NCBI GenBank assembly: GCA_964437445.1
Contig: CAYTGR010000041.1
Coordinates: 1-46,154 of the forward strand
Origin: CAYTGR01 sp964437445
Lineage (GTDB): Bacteria; Chloroflexota; Anaerolineae; B4-G1; SLSP01
Length of the DNA: 46,154 nt
Direction: 5' to 3'
Each line of letters opens with the position of its first letter. Positions within the stretch are counted from its first letter, which is position 1. The notes under the pieces were generated by a model, which made no database searches, was not told the DNA's origin, and worked only from the letters and a program-made list of their open reading frames with translations. Positions 36,382 to 45,775 of this stretch are shown here, one piece after another. The position numbers and the translations under genes were made by a program.

Positions 36382-36837
36382 CTACTTGGTGCGCTTCATT
36401 CCTTCATGAACGATGGTGATTTCCTCAATTCCGTAATCATTGCTATCGGATTTGAGGGAGGGGCCGGTGATCTTGGAGGGCCAGGCGTTTTCAAAGGTCC
36501 ACTCGGCCACCGCAGTGCCGGCGCGATCGTACATGATGATGGTGCAGTTGGCGCGGGCATCGTTCATCTTGCCGTCCACGACCTGCTGCCGCCAGGTCCA
36601 AAACTTGATGTCGGCCGTGATCCCCTTTTTGAGGGTCACCGGATTCCACTTCAGGCGGCCAGGGATCTTCTGCACCTGTTCCTTGCCTTTATCGTCCACC
36701 CACTTGTGCTCTATGACTTCGCTCTCGGAGCCGATGCCTTCCACCGACGTGAAGAAACCGGTCGGTTTGGTGCCACCGTCTACCTTGAGCACGTACATAA
36801 ACCCAATGAGGGGATCGGTATCGCGTGTATCTCCCAT
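36382..36837 (-). CDS. Tail tube protein 1 (T4 gp19-like, Afp1-like)
   Basis: 151 residues. It opens with DPLIGFMYVLKVDGGTKPTG, then FFTSVEGIGSESEVIEHKW, VQKIPGRLKWNPVTLKKGIT and DIKFWTWRQQVVDGKM, ending SDSNDYGIEEITIVHEGMK: the standard pattern of the gp19 tube family. It polymerises as the inner tube in which cargo is held. AGGAGG lies upstream of the ATG, and the sheath ends 24 bases before. Being adjacent to the sheath marks it as the main tube protein. Confidence 0.95.
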   Translation of the reverse strand: MGDTRDTDPLIGFMYVLKVDGGTKPTGFFTSVEGIGSESEVIEHKWVDDKGKEQVQKIPGRLKWNPVTLKKGITADIKFWTWRQQVVDGKMNDARANCTIIMYDRAGTAVAEWTFENAWPSKITGPSLKSDSNDYGIEEITIVHEGMKRTK

Positions 36838-36861
36838 TTCAACTTCCTCCTAAGATAGAGC

Positions 36862-38544
36862 TTATTGCCCAGCCCATTGGCTGATGCGGAAGATGACAAA
36901 TTCGGCCGGTTTGACCGGGCACAGGCCGATCTCAATGATAAGCCGCCCCAGATCACGCGATTCGGGCGGGTTGAGTTCGGCGTCGCACTTGACGTAGAAG
37001 GCCTGGCTGGGAGTAAGCCCGAAGAGGGCCCCGTCGCGCCAGACCATGGTGAGGAAAGCGGTCACGTCACGGGTGACGCGCGACCACAGCAAAAAGTCAT
37101 TGGGTTCAAAGACCGTCCATTGGGTCCCGCGCTCAATGGATTTCTCCACGTAGTTGAAGAGCCGCCGGACGTTGATGTACTTCCAGGCCGGGTTGCTGGT
37201 CAGCGTGCGGGCCCCCCAGACGCGGATGCCCATGCCGGGGAAGGCGCGGATGCAGTTGACGCCGATGGGGTTGAGCACATCCTGCTCACCTTTGGTCACG
37301 TTATAGGCTAACCCGGTGGCGCCGCGCACGACCTCGTTCGCGGGCGCTTTGTGGACGCCGCGAGTGCTGTCGTTCCGGCCCCAGATGCCGGCCATATGGC
37401 CGGAAGGGGGGACCAGCCGGGGCCGGTTGGTGACCGGATCGCTGATCTCAATCCAGGGGTAGTAGAGCACGGCGTAGCTGGAATCGTAGCCGGCAATGTC
37501 CATGCGCCACTTCTTGGCCTGCTGGGGCGAGAGTCCCGGCGGGGTGTCCAGAATAGCAACACGATCTCCCATTCGCTCGCAGTGGGCAATCATCATGGTC
37601 TGTACGGCTTTGACAGTATCCATGTCCACGGATTTCTGGCCGGGCGCGGGGGTCATCAGGTCAGGGATGACCAACATCGTGGCATCGTCCAGCTGCTCCA
37701 GCGCCTCAATGCCGGTCCGCTCCACCACATCGCCCTGGAATTCGGAGGGGGTCGGCGGGGCCAGGACTTTGCTCTCCAGTTGCAGCGATTGCTGTTGTGC
37801 ACGCGGCCAGAGGTCGGCCAGCGGCATCGCGGTTTCGGGAACCAGGAGATCTACAAACTGCGGGGCTTTGTTGTCCTTGTAGGCCACCACTACCCGCTTC
37901 TTGCCCTCGGGATCCACTTCTTCCACCAGCGTGACCTCTTTTACCACCTCACGGACGGCCCACCCTCCACTGGGTTTCTCGCGTTCTACGGTCACGGTAA
38001 AGGGAGTCAAGGCCGGGGCCGCCGCCGCTGGAGCCGCAGCCGCTGGCACTTCGCCGCCCTCGGGTGGGGCCGCTTCAGCTTTCTTGGCCCTGGTCGGCGC
38101 CGGGGCGGGGGCGGGCGGCGGCAGCTCCGGGATGTCAATGCGAACCCGCAGCTTCAGGCCATCCAGACCGGCCTGCTTGGCCCGTACCACCAGCTGTGGC
38201 GTGCCGGCAGCATTGAGCAAGGGGGCCTGGGCCTTGGGAATGGCCCGCACACTGACCACGTAGCAACGGGTGCCGCCGTTGAGGAAGTAGCCGTAGACCG
38301 CGTGTGGCAGGTAGGCTCCTTCCACGAATTGGCCGAAGCGCTCTACGTACTGGCTCCAGTTGGTGACCAGCTGGGGTTTGCCCAGCAGGTCGCGCAGCAC
38401 GATTTCACCGTCCACCTCTTCGGCCATTTGCGCCTTTTCGGTGAAACCCACGAAGACGGCCATCGCGGTCCCGACCCCCTCAATGGGCTTAGGGCCGCGA
38501 TCCACCTCTTCCACATAAACCCCAGGCGATAGGTACTCTGGCAT
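36862..38544 (-). CDS. Contractile tail sheath protein
   Basis: 560 residues from the ATG at 38544, which has AAGGAGG upstream; an in-frame extension to 38583 would run through that ribosome-binding site and is rejected. The N-terminus MPEYLSPGVYVEEVDRG and the C-terminus (RDLGRLIIEIGLCPVKPAEF, then VIFRISQW) are the linker and extended-arm regions conserved in eCIS and phage sheaths. Residues about 155-200 are a Pro/Ala-rich insertion (PPPAPAPAP...PAAAAPAAAAPAL) that interrupts the sheath between structured blocks. Afp/PVC clusters carry two or three sheath genes; only one is seen here. Contraction of the sheath drives the tube and spike outward. Confidence 0.95.
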   Translation of the reverse strand: MPEYLSPGVYVEEVDRGPKPIEGVGTAMAVFVGFTEKAQMAEEVDGEIVLRDLLGKPQLVTNWSQYVERFGQFVEGAYLPHAVYGYFLNGGTRCYVVSVRAIPKAQAPLLNAAGTPQLVVRAKQAGLDGLKLRVRIDIPELPPPAPAPAPTRAKKAEAAPPEGGEVPAAAAPAAAAPALTPFTVTVEREKPSGGWAVREVVKEVTLVEEVDPEGKKRVVVAYKDNKAPQFVDLLVPETAMPLADLWPRAQQQSLQLESKVLAPPTPSEFQGDVVERTGIEALEQLDDATMLVIPDLMTPAPGQKSVDMDTVKAVQTMMIAHCERMGDRVAILDTPPGLSPQQAKKWRMDIAGYDSSYAVLYYPWIEISDPVTNRPRLVPPSGHMAGIWGRNDSTRGVHKAPANEVVRGATGLAYNVTKGEQDVLNPIGVNCIRAFPGMGIRVWGARTLTSNPAWKYINVRRLFNYVEKSIERGTQWTVFEPNDFLLWSRVTRDVTAFLTMVWRDGALFGLTPSQAFYVKCDAELNPPESRDLGRLIIEIGLCPVKPAEFVIFRISQWAGQ

Positions 38545-38601
38545 GGTATTCCTCCTTAGAATTTTTCGTAGCAGCAGAAACATCCACTCAACGAAGGGTT
38601 T

Positions 38602-38634
38602 GGGTTAACCCGACCCAAGCTAAGCTGAATTCAT
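38602..38634 (-). other. Palindrome and four-codon leader ORF upstream of the sheath
   Basis: The 155-bp spacer between the terminator gene and the sheath holds a perfect 10-bp palindrome GGGTTAACCC (38602-38611). It also holds a tiny reading frame ATG AAT TCA GCT TAG (38634-38620) preceded by an excellent ribosome-binding site, GGAGG seven bases away. The palindrome could be an operator. The mini-ORF could be a leader peptide, or the remnant start of a lost gene. Confidence 0.35.
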
Positions 38635-38699
38635 ATGCTTTCCTCCCTGGCTGCCTCCTTTCGCCTGCTGCGCCGCTCCTCCGACGGGATACCGTCCAG

Positions 38700-39521
38700 T
38701 CAAAGTTCCCACTCATACTCCCTGGCCGGGACGGTCAGCGGATAGCGCCGGGTAGGGCCATTCGCGATCGTTGCTTCCAGGGTGTAAGCACCTTCCGGAA
38801 CACCTGGGAGGATGAAATTGCCATCGGGTTGGACCACAGCTTCCCGTTCCAACTCCACCAATACCACTTTGACTTGCTGCCAGGGCTGCTTGCCGCGCAA
38901 GCGCCCGGCGACAGTCCACAAGACCCGGCCTGGCGTTTCGGTGACTCCGGTCTCCTGATCGCGGAAGAGGAGCTCGCGGAACCGGACCAGGGGCGTGGTG
39001 ATCGGGGCGTAGGGATCCAGAGCCATCATCACCAGCACATAAATGCCCGGCCGGATTTCATTGTCCATGGCTCCCCAGAAATCCGCCGGATTCTGGGTAT
39101 TCCCTGGTTGAGCCGCCTGGAGCTCAATCGGCGCTGGCTGGTGCTGCAAACTTTCCGGTAGGAGCTCCTCCGGCAGATGCGGGTTCCGGAAAAACGCCAG
39201 CAACGTGCGCGCCAACAAACGGTGTTCATCCTCAGGCTCCTTAGCCCAGGCCGTGACCAGGTAGAACAACTCTACCCGTGCCGGCAATCGCCGCTGGATG
39301 ACCTGGTTGTTGGTCCCCGGCTCATCAATCCATTGGGGCGAGTGTTGCCGCAGTTTGACGTTCTCGCGCAAGTCATACAGGAACAGGTTGAGCGTGGGCC
39401 GGCTGAGCCGCGCCGACCACTCGCGTTTGGGCTGGTGGAACTGGATGTCCACCTCACCGTTTTTGATGGGCAGCTCCCGTACCAGCAGCTTGCGTAAAGC
39501 CTCGTCAAGATCATCAATCAT
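38700..39521 (-). CDS. Tail terminator, DUF4255/Pvc16_N family (Afp16-like)
   Basis: 273 residues from the ATG at 39521 (GGAAG ten bases upstream); an ATG seven codons earlier lacks a ribosome-binding site. The N-terminal ~190 residues match the Pvc16/DUF4255 domain: MIDDLDEALRKLLVRELP, DIQFHQPKREWSARLSRP, LNLFLYDLRENVKLR, and later YLVTAWAKEPEDEHRLL. In Afp this protein caps tube and sheath and sets particle length. The C-terminal ~80 residues form a beta-rich domain (VLVELEREAVVQPDGNFIL...GAYTLEATIANG) like a carboxypeptidase-regulatory or Ig-like fold, an extension beyond the family core. It precedes the sheath. Confidence 0.92.
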   Translation of the reverse strand: MIDDLDEALRKLLVRELPIKNGEVDIQFHQPKREWSARLSRPTLNLFLYDLRENVKLRQHSPQWIDEPGTNNQVIQRRLPARVELFYLVTAWAKEPEDEHRLLARTLLAFFRNPHLPEELLPESLQHQPAPIELQAAQPGNTQNPADFWGAMDNEIRPGIYVLVMMALDPYAPITTPLVRFRELLFRDQETGVTETPGRVLWTVAGRLRGKQPWQQVKVVLVELEREAVVQPDGNFILPGVPEGAYTLEATIANGPTRRYPLTVPAREYEWEL

Positions 39522-39576
39522 ACCAAATTCACTTCCATCCACAAATAGAAGGGATCAAAGCGGGCTACCCGGAATC

Positions 39577-42025
39577 TTACAGGCTTGACCAGGACACGCT
39601 GGGGACTGGATAGCCCCCGAAAGCGCGGTACATCCTCAGCACCTCATTGCTGTAATTTTTGCCGTAGATTAGCCCCAGGAAGGTCTCGGCCACAAACTCG
39701 CGGGGGTTGTTGCTGCCATACCCGCTGACTTCATCCATAGCCGTTTTGAGTGCGGTGCTGCCTTCCTTGCTGCTTTTCAACGAGGTGAAACTCAGGCTAA
39801 AGAATTTGCCCGGCGCATTCTGGTAATGCATCAGGTGGCCCAATTCATGCACGACGGTAGCTGCTCCACTGGGGTCCTGGTTGACCAGGATTTCGGTAGA
39901 GAGATATTTAAATTTTTTGCCGGACCCTTGATCCTCCAGGGGATTGCCTACTGTGTCACCTCGGACGTGTACGTAATTGGGCGCTACAAAGACCGCGCGC
40001 GGTAGGGGCGAGTGAGTCGCCACGGAGCCCGAAACGGACACCTTGTCACCATACTTGGGCAAATGCACCAGCAGATCCGGCAAACGCACCCCCGCTGTCG
40101 CCAGCTTCTTGACGGCTGCTTTGAATGTGGTCAACCGTTCATTGTAGTGCACGTCCACTATGCTGTGCAACACCTGGAGCGACACGCCCGATTCCGTCAC
40201 AGTATCCACCACTTTTTGTTCTGGATCCGGCGCTGTGGTTGACGCCAATATATTTTCCATCTCAGGACTCTTCGTCCTGCCGGTCAAGGGGTTCTTTACA
40301 TCCGAGCTCTCTTTCACCTCTTTCTTGACCTTGCTGCTTTTCTTATCAACGCCTTTCGCAATTTGCCCAAACTCCTCAGCGCCCTCTATATACTCCTTGG
40401 CATCTTCGTAAGCCGCTACGCTCATCAAATAAATGGCTTCCGGAGAAAGTTCGCCATTCGTCCCTCGCGGCAACGACAACGCTTTTTTTAAAATATTGAG
40501 TTTTCCCCGATCTTTAAAAGTGCTGGCTGTAGTTGCCACACGGACTGCATATTGCGCCAAATCCGGCTCCAGCTTGTTGTACTCATTTAATAATTCTTGA
40601 TCCGAACGCGTATCGGTGGTTTTACCGGTTGGCGCCTGCCCGGCCACGATATGGCTTAACATTTCCTGCTGCAACCCCGAGGTAAATAACGAGATATCCA
40701 GGGTAGCGTCAATCGTACTGATTTCTTTCTGCGCGGCAATCTGCAATTTCTTGAGAATGGCGTCTTTTTCGTTATCCCCGGTCTTTTTCTTTTTGCGTTT
40801 GCCACTGGTTAGCCAGTCTTGACAATGCTTCAGAATCTCCTGCAGCAGTTTTTTCTCGGAGACCCGGTTGTCAGCTTGATAGTATTGGTCTAATTTCTTG
40901 AGCACTAAACCAAAACTGGAGGTGGAGAAAGGTTTCGTCCCCGCCTTGAGCCCTTTTTGAGCGTAAGCGGCTCTGGAATGCACATTAGGGTCCAACTTGG
41001 CCTGCAGGATTCCTTCAGGCTGCCAGTGTAAGCGTGTGCCGCCGGTCTGCTGAATCGTGTGAGTGAGTTCGTGGGCCAGGAGTCGCCGGCCGGCGTCGGA
41101 ACCGGGGTCATAACGCCCCGCGCCAAAGTAGATATCCTGGCCATGGGTGAAGGCCTGTGCCTGCAAATCCCGGCTCAGCTGCGCCGCAGTGGCCCCGGTG
41201 TGGATGCGGACGCCGCCGAAATCCGCACCGAAACGCTGCTCCATCAAGTGGCGGGACTCCGCCGGCAAAGGTTCCCCCGTCCCCCGCAGTGCCGCCAGTT
41301 GCGTCTCCACCTTCCGCCCGGCGGTAAAGCTGCCGTCCGCCGTGCGCTGGAGCGGCTTGGTCTGGACCTCTTCCTCCTCCTCCGCGTTCGTTTCCTGGGT
41401 CGCTCCCCAGCCGGCACGCTGAAGCGGCTGGGTCTGGACTTCCTCTTCCTCCACCTGCCGCTGCACCGGTTTGGTCTGGACCTCTTCCTCCTCCTCCGTG
41501 TTCGTTTCCTGGGTCGCTCCCCAGCCGGCGCGCTGAAGCGGCTGGGTCTGGACTTCTTCTTCCTCNNNNNNNNNNNNNNNNNNNNNNNNNNNNNNNNNNN
41601 NNNNNNNNNNNNNNNNNNNNNNNNNNNNNNNNNNNNNNNNNNNNNNNNNNNNNNNNNNNNNNNNNGGTCTGGACTTCTTCTTCCTCCCCTTGTCGCTGCA
41701 CAGCCGGCCCCGTCGGGCTGGCTGGCTTAGTCTGCGGGGCGGCCATCACCTGATCGGCGACCTGATCGGCTTCCCGCTCATACGCATCCCCGGCCGGGCC
41801 AACGGTTAGCTTGGCCTGCAACAGCCCGGTCACGGCGCGATTCCCGGCTGCCTGTTGCAAGTCCAGCAAAGCCTCCGGCGACGCATGAGCCGGATCGGCC
41901 ACCGCGTGTTGGAGCGCCCTACCGCCCTCCATCGGCGCTCTCAAAATGGGACTCCGTGGCTGCAAGCCAGGTAAATGTTGACTTGCCGGTCGCCGTTTTC
42001 GCATCAAAGAGATCTGCGTCGTCAT
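39577..42025 (-). CDS. DUF4157 (eCIS core) cargo candidate 2 with C-terminal zincin motif
   Basis: Closing the gap by its 21-bp overlap (121 bases removed) gives one frame of 775 residues. The N-terminus has the DUF4157 lead-in LLDLQQAAGNRAVTGLLQ and KLTVGPAGDAYEREADQVAD. A linker repeats EEEEVQT(Q/K)P(L/V)QR and AGWGATQETN at least twice, then comes the core with F-G-A-D-F-G-G-V-R-I-H-T-G and LLAHELTHTIQQTGG. A Lys-rich, AT-richer middle region follows. The last ~120 residues contain VVHELGHLMHYQN and, about 55 residues later, NPREFVAETF, a HExxH plus downstream Glu arrangement as in anthrax lethal factor-like peptidases. DUF4157 marks proteins associated with eCIS, many of them toxins; proteolytic activity here is predicted only. 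A YbjN-like gene ends 26 bases upstream. Confidence 0.8.
41566..41665. other. Assembly gap (100 N) in the linker of cargo candidate 2
   Basis: The 21 bases before the gap (41545-41565) equal the 21 bases after it (41666-41686), and both copies sit in the same codon phase, so removing 121 bases joins the two sides in frame. The gap falls in the E/V-Q-T/P-L-Q-R repeat, a place where repeat copies may also have been lost. Confidence 0.8.
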
Positions 42026-42051
42026 AATAGATCCTTAATTCCCATCCCGCC

Positions 42052-42504
42052 TCAGCCCTTGATTTGTGCGAGGGCCTGGACGGGTGAGAGCTTGCCTTGA
42101 ATGACCGCCTGGATAGCCGGTAAATATTTGTCCATCGTCAGGACGTTGCGGTAAACCAGCTGGCTGATCAACAGCGCACCGGGCCGCTGGCCGCGCAAAT
42201 CCACACTGGTGCGATAGCGGATGTGCCCTTCCTCCCAATCCAGTTCAAAATTGCCGATCAGCAGGCTGAAGTTAACCCGGTGCAGCAGTTCACCAACCGC
42301 CACCCGGCGGTCGACAGGCACGGTAAACGGGCAGGCGGAGTAGAAAAGCACCAGGGCTTCTTCTTCCACCACTTGGGCAATACAGGTCCAGCGCCCATGC
42401 TCGCCCTCGGCGGTCATGCTATAAGCCGTTTCCTGACCAATCCGCTGGAGCGGCCAGCCATCGGCCTGCAAAAATGTGGTCACTACGTCAAAGAGCTCCC
42501 CCAT
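42052..42504 (-). CDS. YbjN-like / type III chaperone-like small protein 2
   Basis: 150 residues. MGELFDVVTTFLQADGWPL, then WTCIAQVVEEEALVLFYS and P-F-T-V-P-V, followed by LLHRVNFSLLIGNFELDW and VYRNVLTMDKYLPAIQAVI give the alternating alpha/beta pattern of YbjN and Tir-type secretion chaperones. It is clearly homologous to 45293-45745 (IGNFELD, RY(R/K)TSV, QLVY.NV, YLP.I). It lies 10 bp after cargo candidate 1 and 26 bp before cargo candidate 2. Probable role: hold a cargo protein for loading, by analogy with type III chaperones (inference). Confidence 0.75.
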   Translation of the reverse strand: MGELFDVVTTFLQADGWPLQRIGQETAYSMTAEGEHGRWTCIAQVVEEEALVLFYSACPFTVPVDRRVAVGELLHRVNFSLLIGNFELDWEEGHIRYRTSVDLRGQRPGALLISQLVYRNVLTMDKYLPAIQAVIQGKLSPVQALAQIKG

Positions 42505-42514
42505 GGTTCCTCCG

Positions 42515-45228
42515 TTAGACCCGACTGGTCAGTCCCACCGTGTGCAGGACGCTTTTGACTTTCTGTCCAATGGTCGTGGGATCTTCTTTCTCCTCCATCT
42601 CAATGAACAACCGTTCGCGGATGACATCTACCGGGGAGGTGCGGATCATTTCCGGCGTGATCCCATAGACCCCCAGCTCTTTGATCGCCACGGGATTCCC
42701 GTCTTTGGCCTCCAGAATAAGCGCCGTGGCCGCGTATTTGGGGCTTTCGCGCATGACCCGTTTGGCAGAGCCCTGGATGCCGGCCTCGGCCTGCCGCTCA
42801 GCCTCCTGCCGCACCCCGGCCCGATAGCTCTCCTGCAACGTCTGCGTCACCGTGTTCAGGGCCGAAAGCGCCGTCCCCACCGTGGAGAGCACCAGGCCGG
42901 CCGTCTGCGTGCCGCCGGAGGGATCAGGGATCACTTTCAAAATGCCGCCGACCATCTTCAACGCCGAGATGATGATCTCCACCCCCGCGCGCAACGCCAG
43001 TGTCACATTGCGGGCTTTGAAGCCCTTGATGGCGCCGACCAGGGCCTGGGCGGTCTGTTTGGCCTCTTGGATGAGGCCGCGTTCCTGCCAGACGCGGTAA
43101 ATCCGTTTGGCCCCGTTGATGATGGACTTGATGATCTCAATCAAGGCCAGGAACGCATCAATGCCCACCGCGATGGCATCGGGGATCACAGCGCCAAAAC
43201 TGCCGGCGATACTCAGTCCACCCTTGACCAGTTCACCCGCGTCGGAGATGATGCCCGGGATGAATTCCTTAATGGCATCATAGGCCTTCAGGCGTTTAAC
43301 CTTATCCGGGTCGCGGATCAATTTCACGTCACCGCGCGCGAATTCAATGATCCGCTTAACCACTTTGCCAAAACCGCCGACTACGCCACTGATAGAAGCG
43401 ATTTTGTCGGTGAGCTCTTTAGAAAGTTGGCCCATTTTCTGGCCGAATTCCCCCACTTTATTCATGCCGAGCTTGGGGGCATACGTGCCCAGCTGCCTCA
43501 TCTTCTTCTGGAACCCCTCCTCTTCCAGTTGCCCGCTCACAAACCCACCCACGCTCTCTAGCGCACCGGGCGTCTTCAAGGCCGTGGTCTGGGCAAATTC
43601 CCTGACCTTTTGGCCGGTGGTCTTCTGCGGCTGCGTGAGTTGTTGCTGGCGTTCGCGTTCCTTCCCAATCGCCTCCAGGAAGAGTTGCTTTTTCGCCTTG
43701 AGCACCACCCGCTCTTCAGGATCGGGCGTCTTGGGCCGGAGCTGCTCGGGGAGATGCATAAAGGCCAGCGCCAGCGCCTTCAGCGGGTTCTGGGGATCGG
43801 CGTTGCGCAGCTTGGCTTCAATCTCCAGAGATTTATCAATCATGGTCACAATATTGGTCAGCTCGTCTTCGGTCAAGGCCTGGGGGGAAAGGGCCAGCTG
43901 CCCTTCTGGCCTGAACTCAGCGCCAAAGGTATATTTGAAGAAATTCTTAATCTTGTCTCCCAACCGGGCAAAGAAGCCTTTCTGAGCCTCCAGCTGGGCG
44001 CGCGCTTCCATCTCCGCCGTGGACATTTCAGCCTCACGCCACTTGGGGACTTTCGTCGTGGCGGTGAAGGTCGTCAAGCCCACCTGCATCCCCTTCATGC
44101 GGCCCGAATAGCCCAGCTTCAGCAAAGCATCGCGTTCCTGTAAGGCCTGCACATACAGGCGGGTGATGGCCGCGTCTTTGAGATCGTCTTGGGCTTTTTT
44201 CTTGGGGTCGGAGAGGTTTTTCTGGCGTGTGGGACTGGTATACCATTTTTCAACGGTATCCATCAAGTCCTTCAACACTTCCAGCCGTTTCGTGGGCTGT
44301 TTGCCCTCAGGATCCTCTTTGGCGAGCTTCTCGTACTCCTCCACATACCCAATGATTTTGTCATAGCTGGCGCCCATAATCAGCCGGGAAATCAACATGC
44401 GCCGCTTGGTGCCGGACAGGGCTACAAATTCCGCCGCGGTCATCAGCTGAGCCTGGATTTGAGGGGCAGCGGTCCGGCTGATGTCAGGAGCGGGCCGGCC
44501 GCGCCGCCGTTGTAAACGCGCTCCCCCCGTCTGCTGAATGGTGTGCGTCAGCTCGTGGGCCAGGAGCCGTTTACCCGTCTCGGTGCCGGGATCGTAGCGC
44601 CCGGCGCCAAAGTAGATATCCCGCCCGTGGGTGAAGGCTTGCGCTTGCAAATCGCGGCTGAGCTGCGCGGCCTCAGCACCAGTGTGAATGCGCACATCGC
44701 TGAAATCGGCGCCAAAGCGGCTCTCCATGAAAGCGCGTGTATCGCCATGGAGCGGGCTGCCGGTGCCGTGTGTCGTTGCCAGCCGGCCTTCCACGCTACG
44801 GCTGGCCTCAAAGCTACCGTCCCCGGCCCGCTGNNNNNNNNNNNNNNNNNNNNNNNNNNNNNNNNNNNNNNNNNNNNNNNNNNNNNNNNNNNNNNNNNNN
44901 NNNNNNNNNNNNNNNNNNNNNNNNNNNNNNNNNCCGGCTCTGGCATGGATATCACCTGCTCGGCGACCCGGTCGGCTTCCTGTTCGTAAGCATCGCCCGC
45001 CGGCCCCACCGTCAACTTGGTCTGGATAAGACGGGTCACCGCCCGGTTGCCCACTAAGCGTTGCAGAGCCAACACCTCGCGCGGTTGTGCCCCGGTCGGA
45101 TCTTCAACGGCGCGCTGCAAGAAGATGGATTCCACTTCGGGGGCGAAAGTAACGGGTTCCGGCAGTGTAGGTTTGGCTGTGAGATGGTGCCGTTCAACCT
45201 CATGGACGGGTTGTGCACTGTTAGCCAT
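42515..45228 (-). CDS. DUF4157 (eCIS core) cargo candidate 1 with helical C-terminus
   Basis: At least 870 residues plus what the gap hides. N-terminus: VLALQRLVGNRAVTRLIQ, KLTVGPAGDAYEQEADRVAE. After the gap come FGADFSDVRIHTGAEAAQLS, then RDLQAQAFTHGRDIYFGAG, RYDPGTETGKRLLAHELTH and TIQQTGGARLQRR, the DUF4157 core with HELTH. The remaining ~650 residues are strongly helical, Lys/Glu-rich at first and then with hydrophobic stretches (GAVIPDAIAVGIDAFLALIE, GVEIIISALKMVGGILKVI, TAGLVLSTVGTALSALNTV), which could be membrane-inserting. No catalytic motif was recognised. The pore-forming reading is weak inference. As the gap is only a placeholder, the real gap must be 2 modulo 3 to keep the frame. 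Confidence 0.78.
44834..44933. other. Assembly gap (100 N) in cargo candidate 1
   Basis: No identical overlap was found between the flanks. The frame before the gap ends one base into a codon at 44934 and the frame after resumes at 44833, so 100 bases would break the frame; the true length must be 2 modulo 3. Gap content is probably the E/V-Q-T/L-Q-R linker repeats present in the paralogue, as the resuming sequence begins Q-R-A-G-D-G-S-F. Confidence 0.75.
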
Positions 45229-45292
45229 TCAGGACCTCCGTTCTCGCTGCTGCGGCTTTTAAAGAATTACAGTCGTCCGGATACAATACGTC

Positions 45293-45745
45293 TCACCCTT
45301 CTATTTGCTCCACTGCTGCCGCGGGTGTCACATCGGTGTAAATGACTTGCATGATGCCGGGCAAATACCGATCCAGCGTAAAAACGTTGGCATAGACCAG
45401 TTGCTTGATCACAGCAAAACTGAGCCGGTCCCCTTCTACCCCCACACTGGTTTTGTAGCGAACCTCGCCATCGTTGAAATCCAGCTCAAAATTACCGATG
45501 ACCATTCCGTAGTTGGCACGGGTCAGGAACTCGGCCATGGCCAGCCGTTTCTCTGCCGGCACATGAAAGGTACAGACGGAATAAAACAGGAACTGCTGGT
45601 GTTCCTCTTTCGCCTGAGCAAAACAGACCCAGCTGCCATTGTTCCCCTGGAACCCCATACGCAGGATCGGGCGATCCTCTAACTGGGTAAATGGCCAGTC
45701 GTCCTTAGTAAAAAAGTCTAGCATAGCATCAAAGATTTTTTCCAC
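45293..45745 (-). CDS. YbjN-like / type III chaperone-like small protein 1
   Basis: 150 residues, the same length as its paralogue at 42052-42504, with the shared blocks D-W/G-W-P-F/L, FYS.C.F.VP, N(Y/F)...IGNFELD, QLVY.NV.T.D(R/K)YLP and a terminal A.(V/A)..QI(E/K)G. The ~10 kb between the two genes and the cargo order suggest a tandem duplication of a chaperone-cargo unit. It precedes cargo candidate 1 by 64 bp. Probable role is as for the paralogue. Confidence 0.75.
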   Translation of the reverse strand: MEKIFDAMLDFFTKDDWPFTQLEDRPILRMGFQGNNGSWVCFAQAKEEHQQFLFYSVCTFHVPAEKRLAMAEFLTRANYGMVIGNFELDFNDGEVRYKTSVGVEGDRLSFAVIKQLVYANVFTLDRYLPGIMQVIYTDVTPAAAVEQIEG

Positions 45746-45775
45746 GACCTGTTATCTCCTGATGTTGGGGGCACA

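Noticed and set aside
22665..39521. Prophage or R-type pyocin
   Set aside because: No lysis, capsid, portal, terminase or integrase genes; the Pvc16-type terminator, DUF4157 cargos and LysM protein mark an eCIS.
22665..39521. Type VI secretion system
   Set aside because: No TssJ/L/M membrane complex, TssB/C pair or ClpV; the sheath is a single gp18-type gene.
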